From NCBI GenBank assembly GCA_030762935.1, contig CM060883.1:30126501-30190500 (forward strand): a DNA stretch of 64,000 nucleotides, given 5' to 3'. The stretch is from Hymenopus coronatus. Taxonomy: Eukaryota > Arthropoda > Insecta > Mantodea > Hymenopodidae. Positions within the stretch are counted from its first letter, which is position 1. Every line of letters starts with the position of its first letter. Below, in pieces: positions 1-11,545 of this stretch. The position numbers and the translations under genes are program-made. The notes below the pieces were generated by a model, which worked only from the letters and a program-made list of their open reading frames with translations, searched no databases and was not told where the DNA came from.

Positions 1-80
1 AATTAAGCGGTCTTTCACGCCCAACTTAGAATGGGACGCTAAGAACCACAGTAGTTAAAGAGCGTCCATAATTACACGCC
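1..80 (+). repeat. SINE-F 3' tail, cut by window start
   Basis: The window opens inside a repeat whose tail recurs at 56068-56150, 60440-60500 and 61442-61530. Shared words include 'aattaagcggtctttcac' and 'agaatgggacgct'. It is the 3' part of the tRNA-headed family called SINE-F here; the head lies left of the window. Confidence 0.75.
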
Positions 81-89
81 ATTTTTTTT

Positions 90-372
90 TCAAAAACAAA
101 ACGCTCGTTAAATACCAAATTTGGTATTTAAGTACAAAATCTTCCAAAGATGCCCCACCCCAACATCCTGTATATGTGGTATTTTTTCGAACATTTTTAT
201 TTTAAGATATTTTCTGGCAAATGTAATGAATACCTTGCATTGTCAGGGAATAGCCTCTAAAGACTTCATTCTGGAGACTTTTGTAAGTAAGAGAAAGACG
301 GAAACTCACTACACAAAACATGTAGAATTCATTAAAACACACGCTTTATGACAATGACCTTTTTTCAAATAA
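90..372 (+). mobile_element. H1 repeat, internal fragment
   Basis: An internal piece of the abundant H1 family. It has the block 'accaaatttggtatttaag', then the 'cttccaaagatgc' block, the 'aatagcctctaaagac' block and the 'tgtagaattcattaaaaca' block in the same order as complete copies. Both ends are missing. It has no coding capacity. Confidence 0.75.
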
Positions 373-1465
373 ATACATAAATATAAAATGAATTATTCTT
401 CGTATAACGGTAGCATTAAAGTCTTTAACAGTTTGCTCAGGTCTAGCTTTTCTTCATTTTCATAAGCGCTCAACACACTATTTTCTCCTCATAACACCAG
501 CACTTTCTTCTCCTTATTAATTCTCTTTATCGTTGACATGGAAACACGAGTATTAACGTGTTGTGAGCTTGTGACTCTGGATATATATACTGTTTATTCA
601 GGGCCTTACCATATTTATCTATAACGTTACTTATAAGTTCACGCCCTTCTGAATGCACTACCTTACATTTCTTAACTTCAGACATGGTGAAAAGAATAGA
701 AAATCTTCTTGCAGCATTGAACTACTTCAGCACCTTATTATGCTAGATAGACTATGCTAGGTTAATGCACATATCTGCAGGAATGATTACTGCATAACAG
801 CTCACGAGGTAACTATATATCGCTTATCCCTCTCCCCACACCTCTTCCTGCAGGGCTCACGAGCCCAGAACGCAACTACACCGTATCTTAAAAATTGCTG
901 GTGATTTGCGTAATATTTTGCATTTACTGGAACATTTTAAAGAATCTGGCAACTGGGTTGAAGAAGGTAGTTGGAAGGGAATCAAAACTGTATCACTTCC
1001 TTGTCCGGCCAGTTTAATGTTTTGAACAAGCATGCACCTGAGCAAAACCAAGGTCGCCCAGTCGTGCGTAAGCCGACACTTTATGAATTAAACAAAAAAG
1101 CATGTGTGGCTAGATCAAACAATAGAGGGGCCTTATCAATTACTGTTTCACTAATTTTTCGAAAATATTAGAATTTATGGTGCTCTGGCTAAAATACCTG
1201 TTATTAGAAGTCAAAAGGGTGTTTTATACAAAAAAATATACAATTTTCTACAGCCCTCAGGCAAGTTTCAAAATTCCGTATATTTGGGCGTGGTCTCAAA
1301 CACTGATTTAGATACTAAACAATAGAACATCAGATCCTTGTGTTTATATTTCTGCTGATATTTTCTATTTATATTTAGTTGTGGCTTTAGATAGTCATAT
1401 ATGAGCATTACTATTTTTGCAACCAATAATTTATTTTGTACCTACTCATATTCTGTACTATGCGT
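373..1465. other. Unassigned AT-rich stretch
   Basis: Only short chance frames are present. I see no splice-bounded exon, repeat boundary or RNA gene. Confidence 0.6.
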
Positions 1466-2100
1466 TGTTATTTTTCCTTTTCGTACCACGTACAATGGAC
1501 ATAATACACAGAGAAAATATTTTATTGCACTCATAAATTCGATCCCAAGATTTCACCGGAAGTACATGTCTTAAGGATCCTAAACCCCCAAAAACTAATT
1601 CTTAGAAAAAGGTCGGGTGTTTATGTAAATAAGTTTTTAAGTGTGTATCTGTGAATAGCATAATTCAAAAACAAAAAGCCAATTAATACAAAACTTTGCA
1701 TCCAAGTTCAGCATTCTTCAAGGATGCTACAGGAAAATCTCCCACACCATACTAACCCTTGACATGGTAAAATGTTCTATTTTATTATTTTCTGAAACAT
1801 GGCTAATGACTCTGATGAAAATAACCAGATATTTAAGATATTTTCACGACAAATGAAATGTTAATCCAGAAATTTATAGGAATAGCCTCTGAAGTCCTCC
1901 TCCATTCTGGGAACTTCTGCATAACTAGTAAACCGTAATTTTACTACACAAAAAATGAACACGTTAAAGCAGACAATTTATGTCAAATACTTTCTCCTTT
2001 TTGTGGATTTAATCATTTTGGAGATATTCGTCGTTATTGGTATAAAAGTTCCAATATTGATTCTTTTCTCAAATGGGAAGTTGTCTTTCGTTTACTTCTT
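1466..2100 (+). mobile_element. H1 repeat, strongly diverged copy
   Basis: It follows the H1 order: a degraded head palindrome (cgtaccacgtacaatg), the 'gatttcaccggaagtacatg' block, the 'tctgtgaatagcataa' block, the 'aatagcctctgaagtcctcc' block and 'ctagtaaaccgtaa'. It is much more degraded than copies at 21 or 26 kb, so it is an older insertion. The right end is indistinct. Confidence 0.7.
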
Positions 2101-2600
2101 TTATGTAATTATTTTTCTACTCCTGATCATACAAAGAGAACGGAATTATTTCAATGTCATAGAGATCTGCTCTTAAAAGAATTATCTATCCCTTCAGTCT
2201 GTTATTTCCTCGTACTCACGTAATAAGTAATAAAACAAGTTTTGCTACTCACAAGTTTATCTGATTGTATGAGACTGATAAATTAATAAGGTTATGTAAG
2301 CATAACTTTGTTGCAAAATTATAGCACGTCAGTTGTTTTTTTTTTTTTTGTTAAAACTACTGATGAGATGATAACATTATTTCTTGATACTCGACACCGA
2401 TACTCATTTTTGAATAGCAATACACCATATTCACTTCATAAAAGACTGCAAAAACAACTTGTTCACTGAGTTATGTTCTTAGTAGTTTTCTGTGTATAAA
2501 ACGCATGTAAGCAACACTTTACTGTATCTTTAATATTTACCAACTGGTAGCAATTTTTATCTTAATAATTCCAGATTTTTAGTCAAAGATGATGATTGTT

Positions 2601-2975
2601 ATTATTATTGGAGGTGCCGTAAATGAGTGGTTAGACCGCTCGCCTCCCATCTAGGCGGCCCGGATTCGATCCCCAGCGCTTGCATGTGGGATTCCTGGTG
2701 GACGAAGCGGCGTCTAGGCGGGTTTTCTCCGGGTCCTCCGGTTTCCCCCGCCAATCATTCCACCAAATGCTCCATCATCTTTCCGAATATCAATTTCATA
2801 TCATCCACGCTTGACTATGGACCGACCCCTCGTAACAGGTTCTCCATTCTGTGGTTTTGTGTCGTAGGCTCCCCGACAGGCTTCTGACCCCTAGACATTG
2901 GCTTATAAATACTAGGGCGGTATCAGTCCTACAAATACAGGGAGGGTAAGCCGATTACGAAATGAAATTATTATT
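2601..2975 (+). mobile_element. SINE-B with 9-bp target duplication
   Basis: A tRNA-derived SINE at 2610-2966 flanked by ATTATTATT at 2601-2609 and 2967-2975 (low-complexity, so weaker proof than the other copies). The head reads 'ggtgccgtaaatgagtgg'. It carries a B-box-like GATTCGATCCC and then the conserved body 'ttttctccgggtcctccgg'. The tail ends 'gggtaagccgattacgaaa'. Copies at 5682 and 12074 align over their full length. Confidence 0.88.
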
Positions 2976-3125
2976 ATACTATTTATTTTCACCAGGTTAC
3001 AGTGTAAAGATGTTCTTGTGCCCAAATTAATTATTCTCTTAGCTCCTTTCTTCTTAATCCATATCTTTTAAGACTCTCTTCATACCACTTTATATCCTCA
3101 ATCCAGGTCTTTTTTTTTTGTGTAC

Positions 3126-3141
3126 CTCTCTCTCTCTCTCT
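3126..3141. repeat. Short CT microsatellite
   Basis: About eight CT units in a row within unassigned sequence (2976-3446). Confidence 0.8.
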
Positions 3142-3446
3142 GGTGGAACCCGTTCTAAAATCTTTCTATATACTTTGTTTCTGGCATTCTACTTAAGTGA
3201 CCATACTATTGTAGTTCCTTATAGCTAACTATATCTAATAATGTATTCCAAACTTTCATCACTTGTTTGAATATAGCATTTCGAACTTTTTCCAGTCTAG
3301 TGGAACGCCTAAAACAATCCATTTCAGTGGAAAATATCTCCAATCTCAGATTAGTGCTAAAATTCCAAGTTTTCGCCCCATGTGATATCGCATTTCTTAT
3401 TATAGATTTATAGATTTGTGTTTACTGCGTTGTCTTATCCCAAAAA

Positions 3447-4252
3447 TCTTATGTGTTCCATTCACATGACTTTCTCTACATCTCTGTAACCAATTATTGT
3501 TAGTAAGCTTATTTTTCTATTTACTTCATTATAATCGAGATGAATATTAGCAGAAATGGTTTTATTATTTGATTCCTTATAAGTAGGAGGAAAATGAGGC
3601 AATATACTAGGTTAAAACGATAGTAAAATCTTTTAAAACCTGGTTGCTATGGGAATGAAATCAGTTTCTTTGGATTACCAGGAGTTGACGAGTTCCTGTA
3701 TCAGAGAAGTTTAAGCATTTCAAAACTGTATCTCGGAAACGGTCAACCTCACGAAAAAAATATGTAAAACATGAATTATGTGTTTTAACGAGATCTACAT
3801 TTTTGTGTATTAAGTTTTTGTCTACCTCTTGCGGTTTACCAGTTATGTAAAATTCAGAACAATTCATGGAGAATAAAGAGGCATTCAGAGACTATTCACC
3901 AACATTTCAAGATATACAATTTATTTGTCATGTATATAATTTAAATATAAGAAATTTTAAAGCCAATTTTGAGAAAACCAATTTTTTTTAAAAATTTTTC
4001 CATTTTAAAGATTTTCTTGAAAATCTTCGTATCACATCCTTGGAAGATACTGAACTTAAATATCCAGTTTGGTATTTAACGGGATTTTCGTTTTTGAACT
4101 ATGCTGCGCACACACATACAGGGACCTTTTTCTAATTTTTTTTTTGGGGATTCAGGGAGTTCCAGTATTTTTGTCAAATCTAAGTATCAAATTTTTGGGT
4201 GTAATACAATAACTTTTCTATTCACTATGTACATAGTACGTATATAGAAAGT
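3447..4252 (-). mobile_element. H1 repeat, near full length
   Basis: It starts with the hairpin end 'tcttatgtgttccattcac' and 'atgactttctctaca'. It ends with the palindromic head 'ctatgtacatagtacg' and 'tagaaagt', so it lies in - orientation. About 806 bp, no coding capacity, T/A-rich flanks. Confidence 0.85.
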
Positions 4253-5673
4253 AAAAACCCCATTTAATATATGTAGATTGTTAAGTGTATACTTTTTGGA
4301 TTCTATATTTTATGTCACTTTCCTGGCTATAGGTTGAGTTAGTTTTATCCTCAAATATTCACATTCATCGCGTTCTTTGGTGCAGTAATTCCACCTTCAA
4401 TAATAATAATAATAGTAATAAATATCCATGTTCCTCGGGTGGTTCGTTCTTGCAGACTTTTCTTTTAATCTTATGTCACATAAAAAAACCAAGTGAGGTC
4501 AAATCTGAGGACTTTGTGAACAGCATTACTCAAAAATGAAAAAAATTAACTTAGCGTTTAGGGTTTTCAAGCATGCGACATGATTTACAAGAAAATCTTC
4601 CATTCCAAATTATGCTTAGAATAGACAAAAGCTTTTTGTTTTTAATTTTCTCAAAAATATCTAATGTTTTTTATTAAATTATTATATTTTTGAGATATGT
4701 GCATGCCAAATATGTGCATTTACAGGGCGAGAGGTGAATGAATGTAAACATTTACATCAGCGTTTGAGAACAATGTGCTGATCCACTATTTGCAGTTTTT
4801 TTCGCTGTTATCTAAAGTTACGTTCGTGAGAAAAAATTCACAATACTTTTAGGAAGGCTTTTATGTATTCCCTATCTCAGACGTTCGGTTGTTTACGTAA
4901 CTAGTAACATGGTTGACCTCTGTCCTTTGCCCTGCCTGACTACAGGTGGTGTGAAGTATGTAAACACAGCAGAGACTTAGTTCAGGGTCATTCAAACCTA
5001 TTAGACTGAAATTTGTGCTTCATTTATGACAAAATGAGATACACTCGTGTGTTATACGTAGTGTTCTCCTTTAAATATCAAATTATTTGCACTTATTCAC
5101 CCCTCCCTTGCACATATCTTGAATAGGAAAGAGCAGATGTATCCCTGCGTTTTAAGTTATGACTAGGTTTTGCTGGATCCACACATTTGTGCACCGGAGC
5201 AAGTAAATGTAATGGCTGAGGGTGACGTATGGACTATTGCATAAACGCGATTTAGTGCATCAGCTGAATCAACTTCACTCTCAACTCAGTTGAAATGTTA
5301 CACGAGCACCTCTACTCCTTTTCCCAATGATTTGCACAGCTTAGTACAGCAATTCCTCGAGGAGACACACGACACAAGAAGTATCGACTCTTTTCATTGG
5401 TTATATAACATTAAGTTAAAATGAACATTTGGCAATGAAAACCTTCAAAATTTGAAGTTGTCAAAAAGGTATCGAAAGTTTATCTCAAAGTATTACATAT
5501 ACTCCAATATAACCGAGGATCTAAGCCTAGACGGTATCGAGATCCTATTTCTAGTTAAAATATATTATATCTACTAAACGAAAACGTCACACGGAAACAT
5601 CATTGATTAATATGTATTTTAATTCTTCGCAAATATATTCATTTTATTTAGTGTATTAAATAGCTGCGTATCT
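4253..5673. other. Unassigned stretch
   Basis: AT-rich, with a short ATA-type microsatellite near 4400-4422. No gene, RNA or mobile-element boundary is recognised. Confidence 0.6.
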
Positions 5674-6054
5674 TAGCGTTATGGGACCGCCGTGAATGAG
5701 TGGTTAGACCCCTTGCTTCCCATCTAGGCGGCCCGGGTTCGATCCCAAGCGGTCACATGTGGACGAAGCAGTGTCTAGGCGGATTTTCTCCGGGTCCTCC
5801 GGTTTCCCCCGGCATGCATTTCACCAATTCATTATTTCCTGTCATATATTTCGCTTGCATTTTATATAATCCACTTCATCATGCTCATGCCTGGCTAAGG
5901 GCCGACCAGTCCTTCCAGGCTCTCCATTCTGTGGTTTCGTGCCGTTGGCTCCCCGATAGTCTTCTGACCCCTGGGCATCTGCTTGTAAGTCCTAGGGGGT
6001 GCCAGTCTTAAATATGGGGAGGGTAAGCCGATTACGAAACGAAACCTAGCGTTA
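5674..6054 (+). mobile_element. SINE-B with 8-bp target duplication
   Basis: The element (5682-6046) is flanked by TAGCGTTA at 5674-5681 and 6047-6054. The head 'ccgtgaatgagtggttag', B box 'gggttcgatccc', and tail 'gggtaagccgattacgaaac' match the other SINE-B copies. There is a small internal deletion after the B box relative to the 2610 copy. Confidence 0.92.
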
Positions 6055-6254
6055 CCCTACTGTAAACTATTGAATAAATAACTAATTTAATGAAATTTAA
6101 AATCTAACATAGGCTTTCCAAATTGAAGAGCAGATGGCACTAACTCATTTCACTCCGTATGAAACACCATGACATGCCACTGTGCAACGTAATGAAATCT
6201 TTGTAAACATAAGTTGTATCTGCCTTTCTTTCTTCTCTTTCTTTCCTTTTTTTT

Positions 6255-6447
6255 ACTTTCTCTACACGTACTATGCACATAGTGTATAGGGAAGGTATTG
6301 CACTCCACACAAAAATTCGATACCTGGATTTCACAGGAAATATATGTTTTAGGGCCCCCTGTATAAAAAAAAAGCATTTTCAGAAAAAGATCCGTGTGTG
6401 TGTGCGCGCATGTGTATAAACACGATAACTCTAAAACGAAAAGTCGG
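6255..6447 (+). mobile_element. H1 repeat, 5' head only
   Basis: Begins at actttctctacacgtact and carries the head palindrome, the 'gcactccacacaaaaattc' block and the GTGTGTGTG tract. It stops after 'aaaacgaaaagtcggt'. The breakpoint lies about 190 bp upstream of the TATA box of the peptide gene. Confidence 0.8.
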
Positions 6448-6553
6448 TCCCTATAGCTAGGCAACAAAGAAAACGAAATGTTGGCTACTGTGGGTAACAG
6501 AGTCCTATATGTCCTGAAGGTGTTGAACGTAGCGTTACAATTAACCAGATATG

Positions 6554-6560
6554 AAGGTCA
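6554..6560 (+). promoter_or_regulatory. AAGGTCA nuclear-receptor half-site (candidate)
   Basis: AAGGTCA lies about 87 bp upstream of the TATA box, with a near-match (GAAGGACA) about 20 bp further on. FTZ-F1-type receptors bind extended AGGTCA half-sites and drive many insect cuticle genes at moults. The motif is short and chance occurrence is quite possible. Confidence 0.25.
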
Positions 6561-6640
6561 ATCGGCAGCCTGTGAAGGACAGGTTGCATTGTTCTATTTG
6601 TGTTATTATATTGCCACCCACCCCCGTGCAGAGCTGCTGG

Positions 6641-6648
6641 TATATAAA
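6641..6648 (+). promoter_or_regulatory. TATA box of the peptide gene
   Basis: TATATAAA lies 71 bases before the ATG at 6712, in a locally GC-richer stretch. A start about 30 bp downstream (~6670, 'gcagacattg') would leave a 5' UTR of about 40 nt. A TATA box with a very short first coding exon is typical of insect secreted and cuticle protein genes. Confidence 0.65.
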
Positions 6649-6711
6649 CAGCGGCACTTGCCTGTGCAGACATTGGTCTACTCTTGTTCAGGGGACGAGT
6701 CATCTTTCAAC

Positions 6712-6723
6712 ATGTTCAAGCTT
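6712..6723 (+). CDS. Peptide gene, coding exon 1
   Basis: Four codons, ATG TTC AAG CTT, then a consensus donor GTGAGT. Phase 0. The intron (6724-9940, 3217 bp) holds an H1 copy, a piggyBac relic and an H1 fragment. Confidence 0.75.
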
Positions 6724-9700
6724 GTGAGTACTTCTCTATTGGATAGTGTTAACTTAAGCTTAGCTCATGAAATTAACTATAGCTTACAATTTACTTAGTA
6801 ATTTTCGTTGTATAAACAATAATCAATTTTTTCGTCTTAACTGAAAGTTAAATTTTAGTCTCCAATTTTTGCATGTTAAAATTTTAGCAAATATAATAGT
6901 GGTAAATAAGAGACAAAATCTGATGTGTTTCATTCACACAACTTTCTCTACATCTTTATAACAAATAACTATTTAAAATCTTATTCCTTTATCGACTTCA
7001 TGCTAATCGAAATAAACCTTAGCAGCAATTGCCTTATTACCTGCTTTCTTGTAAGTAGAAGAGAAATAAGCTAAAGCGATAGTGAAATATTTTAAAATTA
7101 GAAATACTTAATATTTCATAATTAAATCAAAACAATTTATATCCCCCGAATTAAATTCGTTTATTAAAAAACTTGAGATAGCTTCAGGGTTTAATGTTGA
7201 ATATGGGAGAGGTGGATTTGTATCACTTTTTTAAGAGAGTATTCTGTTTGCCAAGTGATTGGAATTCGTTTCTTTGCATAGCCCGGATTTACAAATTTCG
7301 TATGAGAAAAATTCAAGTATTTTGAAACTCAAACCAATAACTATCTCGGAAATAGTTAGCTTCAAGAATAAAATGTATTTGGCAGAAATTTTGTGCTTTA
7401 CATTTTTTGTGTAGTAAGTTTTTGTCTATCTCATACGGTTTACCAGTAAAAGTCATCCAGAATGAAGAGGTTTTCAAAAACTATGCCCAGAAAATTAAAC
7501 AAATACACTTTGTCATGTATATATCTTTAATATACGGTATTTTAATTGAAATCGTTAGAACCATTTTTGAAAAAATACACATTTTCGAAAATTTTTAAAT
7601 GTAAAGGGTGGTTTGGGGTGGGGGGATTTTCTTCAAAATCTTTGTGTCACATCTTGAATGATACTAAACTTAAACACAAGTTTTGTATTTTACCGATACA
7701 CACAGAGTTTCTTCTGAAAATGCTTTTTTTTTATTCAGGGGACCCTAAAACGTGTATTTGCGGTGAAATTTCGGTATTGAATTTTTGGGTGAAATGTAAT
7801 ACCTTCTCTGCCTATATACTGTGTACTAAGAAGAGAAAGTAATTATGGATTTTATATATAAAGTGTCGACCTAATTTAATTTTATTTGTATCTAAAAGCA
7901 ATACCTTCAATACTTAAATTTTCATGAAGTGCAAGGTAATAATAGCAAGTTGCTTTTTGTTTTAGATTATGTTGTTAAAAAAGTTGATTCAAAGTAACCA
8001 ACAATATTTTATGGTTAATATATAAACGTAGAATAAACTGAAATTATTTAGCAAAAGTAATTTTATTATTTTTCGGATTATTCTAATATTTCACAGATAG
8101 TGAAAATGAGTTGAATTGTGCTTCTCGAGCATTTACAAAAGAAACATTCCGTTTTTTACAAATCAATAACAAAATTATATTTCGGTTACCAACATTTTTT
8201 GTTGAACTAGAACAAAAGTACTGTCCTTAGTTACAACAGACAAAAACAAATAATGCTTGGAACACGATTATGTTACTACTGAGTGAGATTTTATCCCACT
8301 GGAAGCTTCCAGAAGGTTATTGTAGATATATTTAATACTGACATAGCAACTGCAGTAGAACGATTTATAAGTTACCACAGAAATTTCACACCTGAGACCT
8401 CAATTCATTAAATTGCCGGCCGAAGACATTGAGTTTAGGAAAATCATGCTTGATTTTTGCATCATTCGTAAATTTCCACGCATCCCAAGGGTTAGCAATG
8501 CAAAGGTCCACAGACTTCATCATGGATGGTTTGCATTAAATGTTAAAAGCTATCCGTGATATCCGTTTTAAAATAAAGCAATGAAACAATTGATATGTTA
8601 AGCAAAGTCGATATGAAATATCTTACTGGCATCATAAACAGGAATCACTGACACTACCAGGCACATCATACACAATTACAACATTAGAAACAATAACCTA
8701 GAAATTCAATATTTTAGGCTGAGCAAATCTGAAAATCTCCAAGTATATACGTGTCTTAAACTCTTTAATAATAGCCCATAGTGTCCAAGTATTTCCCATA
8801 AAGCAGTTCAAGATGTATCTAGAAATTTTATTATAGGACGTGAAATTTTATAGTATTAGTGAATTAATTCTACACTACACATGGTAAATGCCATTGCTGA
8901 AACTTTATCTATTTCCTTTTTCTTTGTTTTATTTAAGACATAACATTTTTGCTGTATATAGTATTCTGTCAAATTATCTATGTATAGAGGGATGTAAATG
9001 TAAATCTATTTTAACCATGATTGTATGACTATGCCTATAGCAACCAGATATTGATTTTGGGCAACTATAAGTAAATTAAAATTAAATAAAAATAATTTCT
9101 ATGGTGAATTAAACAACTGAACGTCATCCTGTCGTATCCATGAATTTTCTTCCCATTTCGCTTCGTTGCCATGTTATCCTTGGTTAAAACAAACTCATGA
9201 TTTGATGATCTTGGGTGCATTTTACATACAAATCGTTTATTGCTTGTTAGTTGCTTATCTATGACTAAAGGTGAACTACGATTAGAGATCTTTGTATAAC
9301 CTACCCACTCCAACATACCTAAATGTTGTTCTCAAAAACCTTAGTCGGAGATTAAAACTTATGTCTTTCCTCTACGATAAATATATGAAAGTGATTCTAA
9401 GAAAATAATGGCGCAATTAAAACAGAAAGTATTTACAAATAAAAGTATTTAATTAAAATGTTTCTTTAATATATACATTAATTTCTTTTTGCTTTATACT
9501 CACCTATTTCAATACATTTTTATTCAAATGAAATACAATTTGGCGTGTAACATAATATTCAAAATTAAGATTAGAGGCATATATTTAAAAAATACAATTC
9601 GGAAATTATACAATCCAAATGAAAATTCATGCTTCAGAAACAATTTAAACATTTATTTGTTATTTATTTATCATCAGCCCACAGAAATACGGAATTAAAC

Positions 9701-10081
9701 ATTTTAGAGAAAGTTCCCATGTGTGTGCGTCGGGTATATATACCAAACCTGGTATTTAAGTTATATATCTTTCAAATATGCAACACGAAGAGTTTCAAGA
9801 AAATCCTCCAACCCCAACTACCCCTTTACTTGTAACTACACTGTTCATTATCTGTACAAAATAACCCATTAAAATCTAAACACATTCCAGGCATAAAGCT
9901 CCATTGAATATTTTACTACTGGTGTGGTGTTTATTTTCAGTTTTTGATGTTGGCTGCCCTGCTGGCTGTTCTGGCCGCAGTTAGCGCTGCTCCTCAGGTG
10001 ATCACTAGCTACTATGGGCACGTGGCTGCAGTCCCCGTTGCCAGCGTCGGCTACCCCTATGGCACATACGTCTATCGCTAA
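6712..10081 (+). CDS. Small secreted cuticle/neuropeptide-like precursor (two coding exons)
   Basis: Exon 1 (6712-6723) encodes MFKL and ends at the donor GTGAGT. Exon 2 (9941-10081) follows acceptor ttattttcag in phase 0 and runs to TAA. The product is 50 residues. Residues 1-~21 are a textbook signal peptide (Lys3, then a Leu/Ala/Val core ending AAVSAA), with cleavage predicted after Ala20 or Ala21. The mature part (~29 residues, from PQVITSYYGHV to GTYVYR) is rich in Tyr and Val, has no Cys, no dibasic site and no C-terminal Gly for amidation. This composition resembles short insect cuticular and NPLP4-like peptides, which are secreted by epidermis and other tissues; the exact family is not identified. 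The split after a few residues of the signal peptide is usual for insect cuticle genes. The coding sequence is GC-rich against AT-rich surroundings, which supports it being real. A third, untranslated exon is likely (see 11182). Confidence 0.8.
6919..7840 (-). mobile_element. H1 repeat in intron 1 of peptide gene
   Basis: A near-complete copy from 'tctgatgtgtttcattcac' to 'aagagaaagt'. At about 922 bp it is longer than the ~0.8-kb norm because of small internal insertions (around 7100-7260). Confidence 0.85.
8400..9316 (-). pseudogene. piggyBac-like transposase relic
   Basis: Two - strand pieces read in order like the C-terminal half of a piggyBac transposase. At 9316-9065 is GYTKISNRSSPLVIDKQL, which resembles the 'ENR..CPL..DK.L' stretch. 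At about 8521-8400 is MKSVDLCIANPWDAWKF followed by DFPKLNVFGRQFNELRSQV, which resembles the 'VDLA..NAW..Y' helix and the '..LLDFRL.V' tail. The pieces are separated by ~540 bp of degraded sequence and stops. It is non-functional and lies within intron 1 of the peptide gene. Family recognition is by eye only. Confidence 0.45.
9720..9845 (+). mobile_element. H1 repeat, short internal fragment
   Basis: It carries 'taccaaacctggtatttaag', then 'atgcaacacgaag' and 'aaaatcctccaaccccaac', which is the middle of H1. It ends about 95 bp before the acceptor of coding exon 2. Confidence 0.7.
9941..10081 (+). CDS. Peptide gene, coding exon 2
   Basis: The acceptor ttattttcag is followed by 46 codons and TAA at 10079-10081. 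The stop codon forms the last three bases before a consensus donor GTAAGT (10082-10087). Confidence 0.8.
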   Translation, partial: FLMLAALLAVLAAVSAAPQVITSYYGHVAAVPVASVGYPYGTYVYR

Positions 10082-10087
10082 GTAAGT

Positions 10088-11165
10088 ATGCCATTTTATT
10101 GTACCCAAATAACCTCAAATGTAACATAACATAGCATTACTTTTTAGTGATGCAACAGCAGATCTAGAATTTGTCTATTATCTTTAGAGAATGTAGAGCT
10201 CTAATTCTATTTATTGTTATTGTTTCACGCCTCAAAGATCAACATTAAATTATATATCCATAAACTAGTCTTAAAAATAGATTTGTTATTAATGTTCACT
10301 TCCGTGTTTAAAGGACCTGGGAGTGAAATTTTGACTAAAATAAAAATCGAAAATATTATTTTTATTATAGTCATTTGGTGGAAGCTTTGTGCATCTATAC
10401 AATAAGTAATCAAATTTAATTGTCGCCCCCTTGCTTCATGCTCTACAGTCATTTAAAAATCGTACAATACACCTGTTTCCTAGTATTCTATTTTATAAAA
10501 AGCTTCTTCTCAAAACTATATTTTCACACCTTCAAAATGTCTCAGTTTTTGTTAAATACAATTAAAACTTTCCAGAATGTGCGAGTAATATTACAAAGGG
10601 TAAAATGGTCCTAACACTCATAGTAGTTTTTAAAAACATATATTTAGCTCTTTTTCAAAAATTATATTAATTCAATAATCAAAGTTATTGAAATATGTCT
10701 CTCTAAAGCAGTTTTGTGTGTTCAAAGCTCCAATTCAAAAAATGTCAACCATTTTTTTTTTCCAAATTTTGAGGTGCGAGGGATATATTGACTATGCTAC
10801 ATAATTTACCTAACAATATTTATGAGATGATTTATATCTTCCAAAGTATTTATTAAATATGAATGAAATTTTGTATTCATATTAAAATAACAACGCAGTC
10901 ATAGTAAAACTTACAGAAAAAGTCTATATAGAAATTCGAAATATCTCTCCGAATGTCTTAATTACAATTAAGAGCTGAAAAGAAGAGTATCGAAATTAAA
11001 ACAGTCTATGGGAAATTATTGCACACTATGTGATAAAACTAAGAAGGTGAAATATTATATAAACAACTGTAAAAGTTTAAATTTTTCTAGGTGTCCCAGA
11101 TTGATCTGATTCTGTGTTGAGGGCCAAAAATATCTGCAGATGAACTGTCTATTAATACAACTTTT
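10088..11165. other. Intron 2 of peptide gene, no further feature seen
   Basis: AT-rich with no recognisable repeat family and only short chance frames. Confidence 0.5.
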
Positions 11166-11181
11166 TGTTTCTCCTTTACAG

Positions 11182-11310
11182 ATTCTGAAGATTTGCTTCT
11201 GGACTGTTGGTCTTCCCTTCCCAAATCAAAAACTGTCTTCCATAATGCTCTTCTAGCTCTGTAAACAATACTATTTTCTTAAAATAAAGCAAAACAGCAA
11301 AAACAATTGA
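11182..11310 (+). other. Probable 3' UTR exon of the peptide gene with poly(A) signal
   Basis: A strong acceptor (pyrimidine tract 'tttctcctttacag', AG at 11180-11181) is followed by about 100 nt of non-coding sequence and AATAAA at 11283-11288. It pairs well with the GTAAGT donor directly after the stop codon. The end at ~11310 is an estimate. The alternative is that exon 2 is not spliced further and uses an AATAAA-like site near 10338. Confidence 0.55.
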
Positions 11311-11545
11311 TTATTCTTTGTTACGCATGAAATTTCCAGTTTGATTTCCTTCATACCTACCCATTATTCAAAATCACAAATAAACCTATTAGAATTATGT
11401 AAAAATACACCTACTTCAATGCACAGATAAACGCTAAGCTAATACTTAACGCAACTGCGTGAACATGTTCTAATTTTCGTTGCTTGACTCTCTTTAAAAT
11501 GTATGATAATTCTGGAATTAAGCATTATTAGTTTAGTATAGAAAA

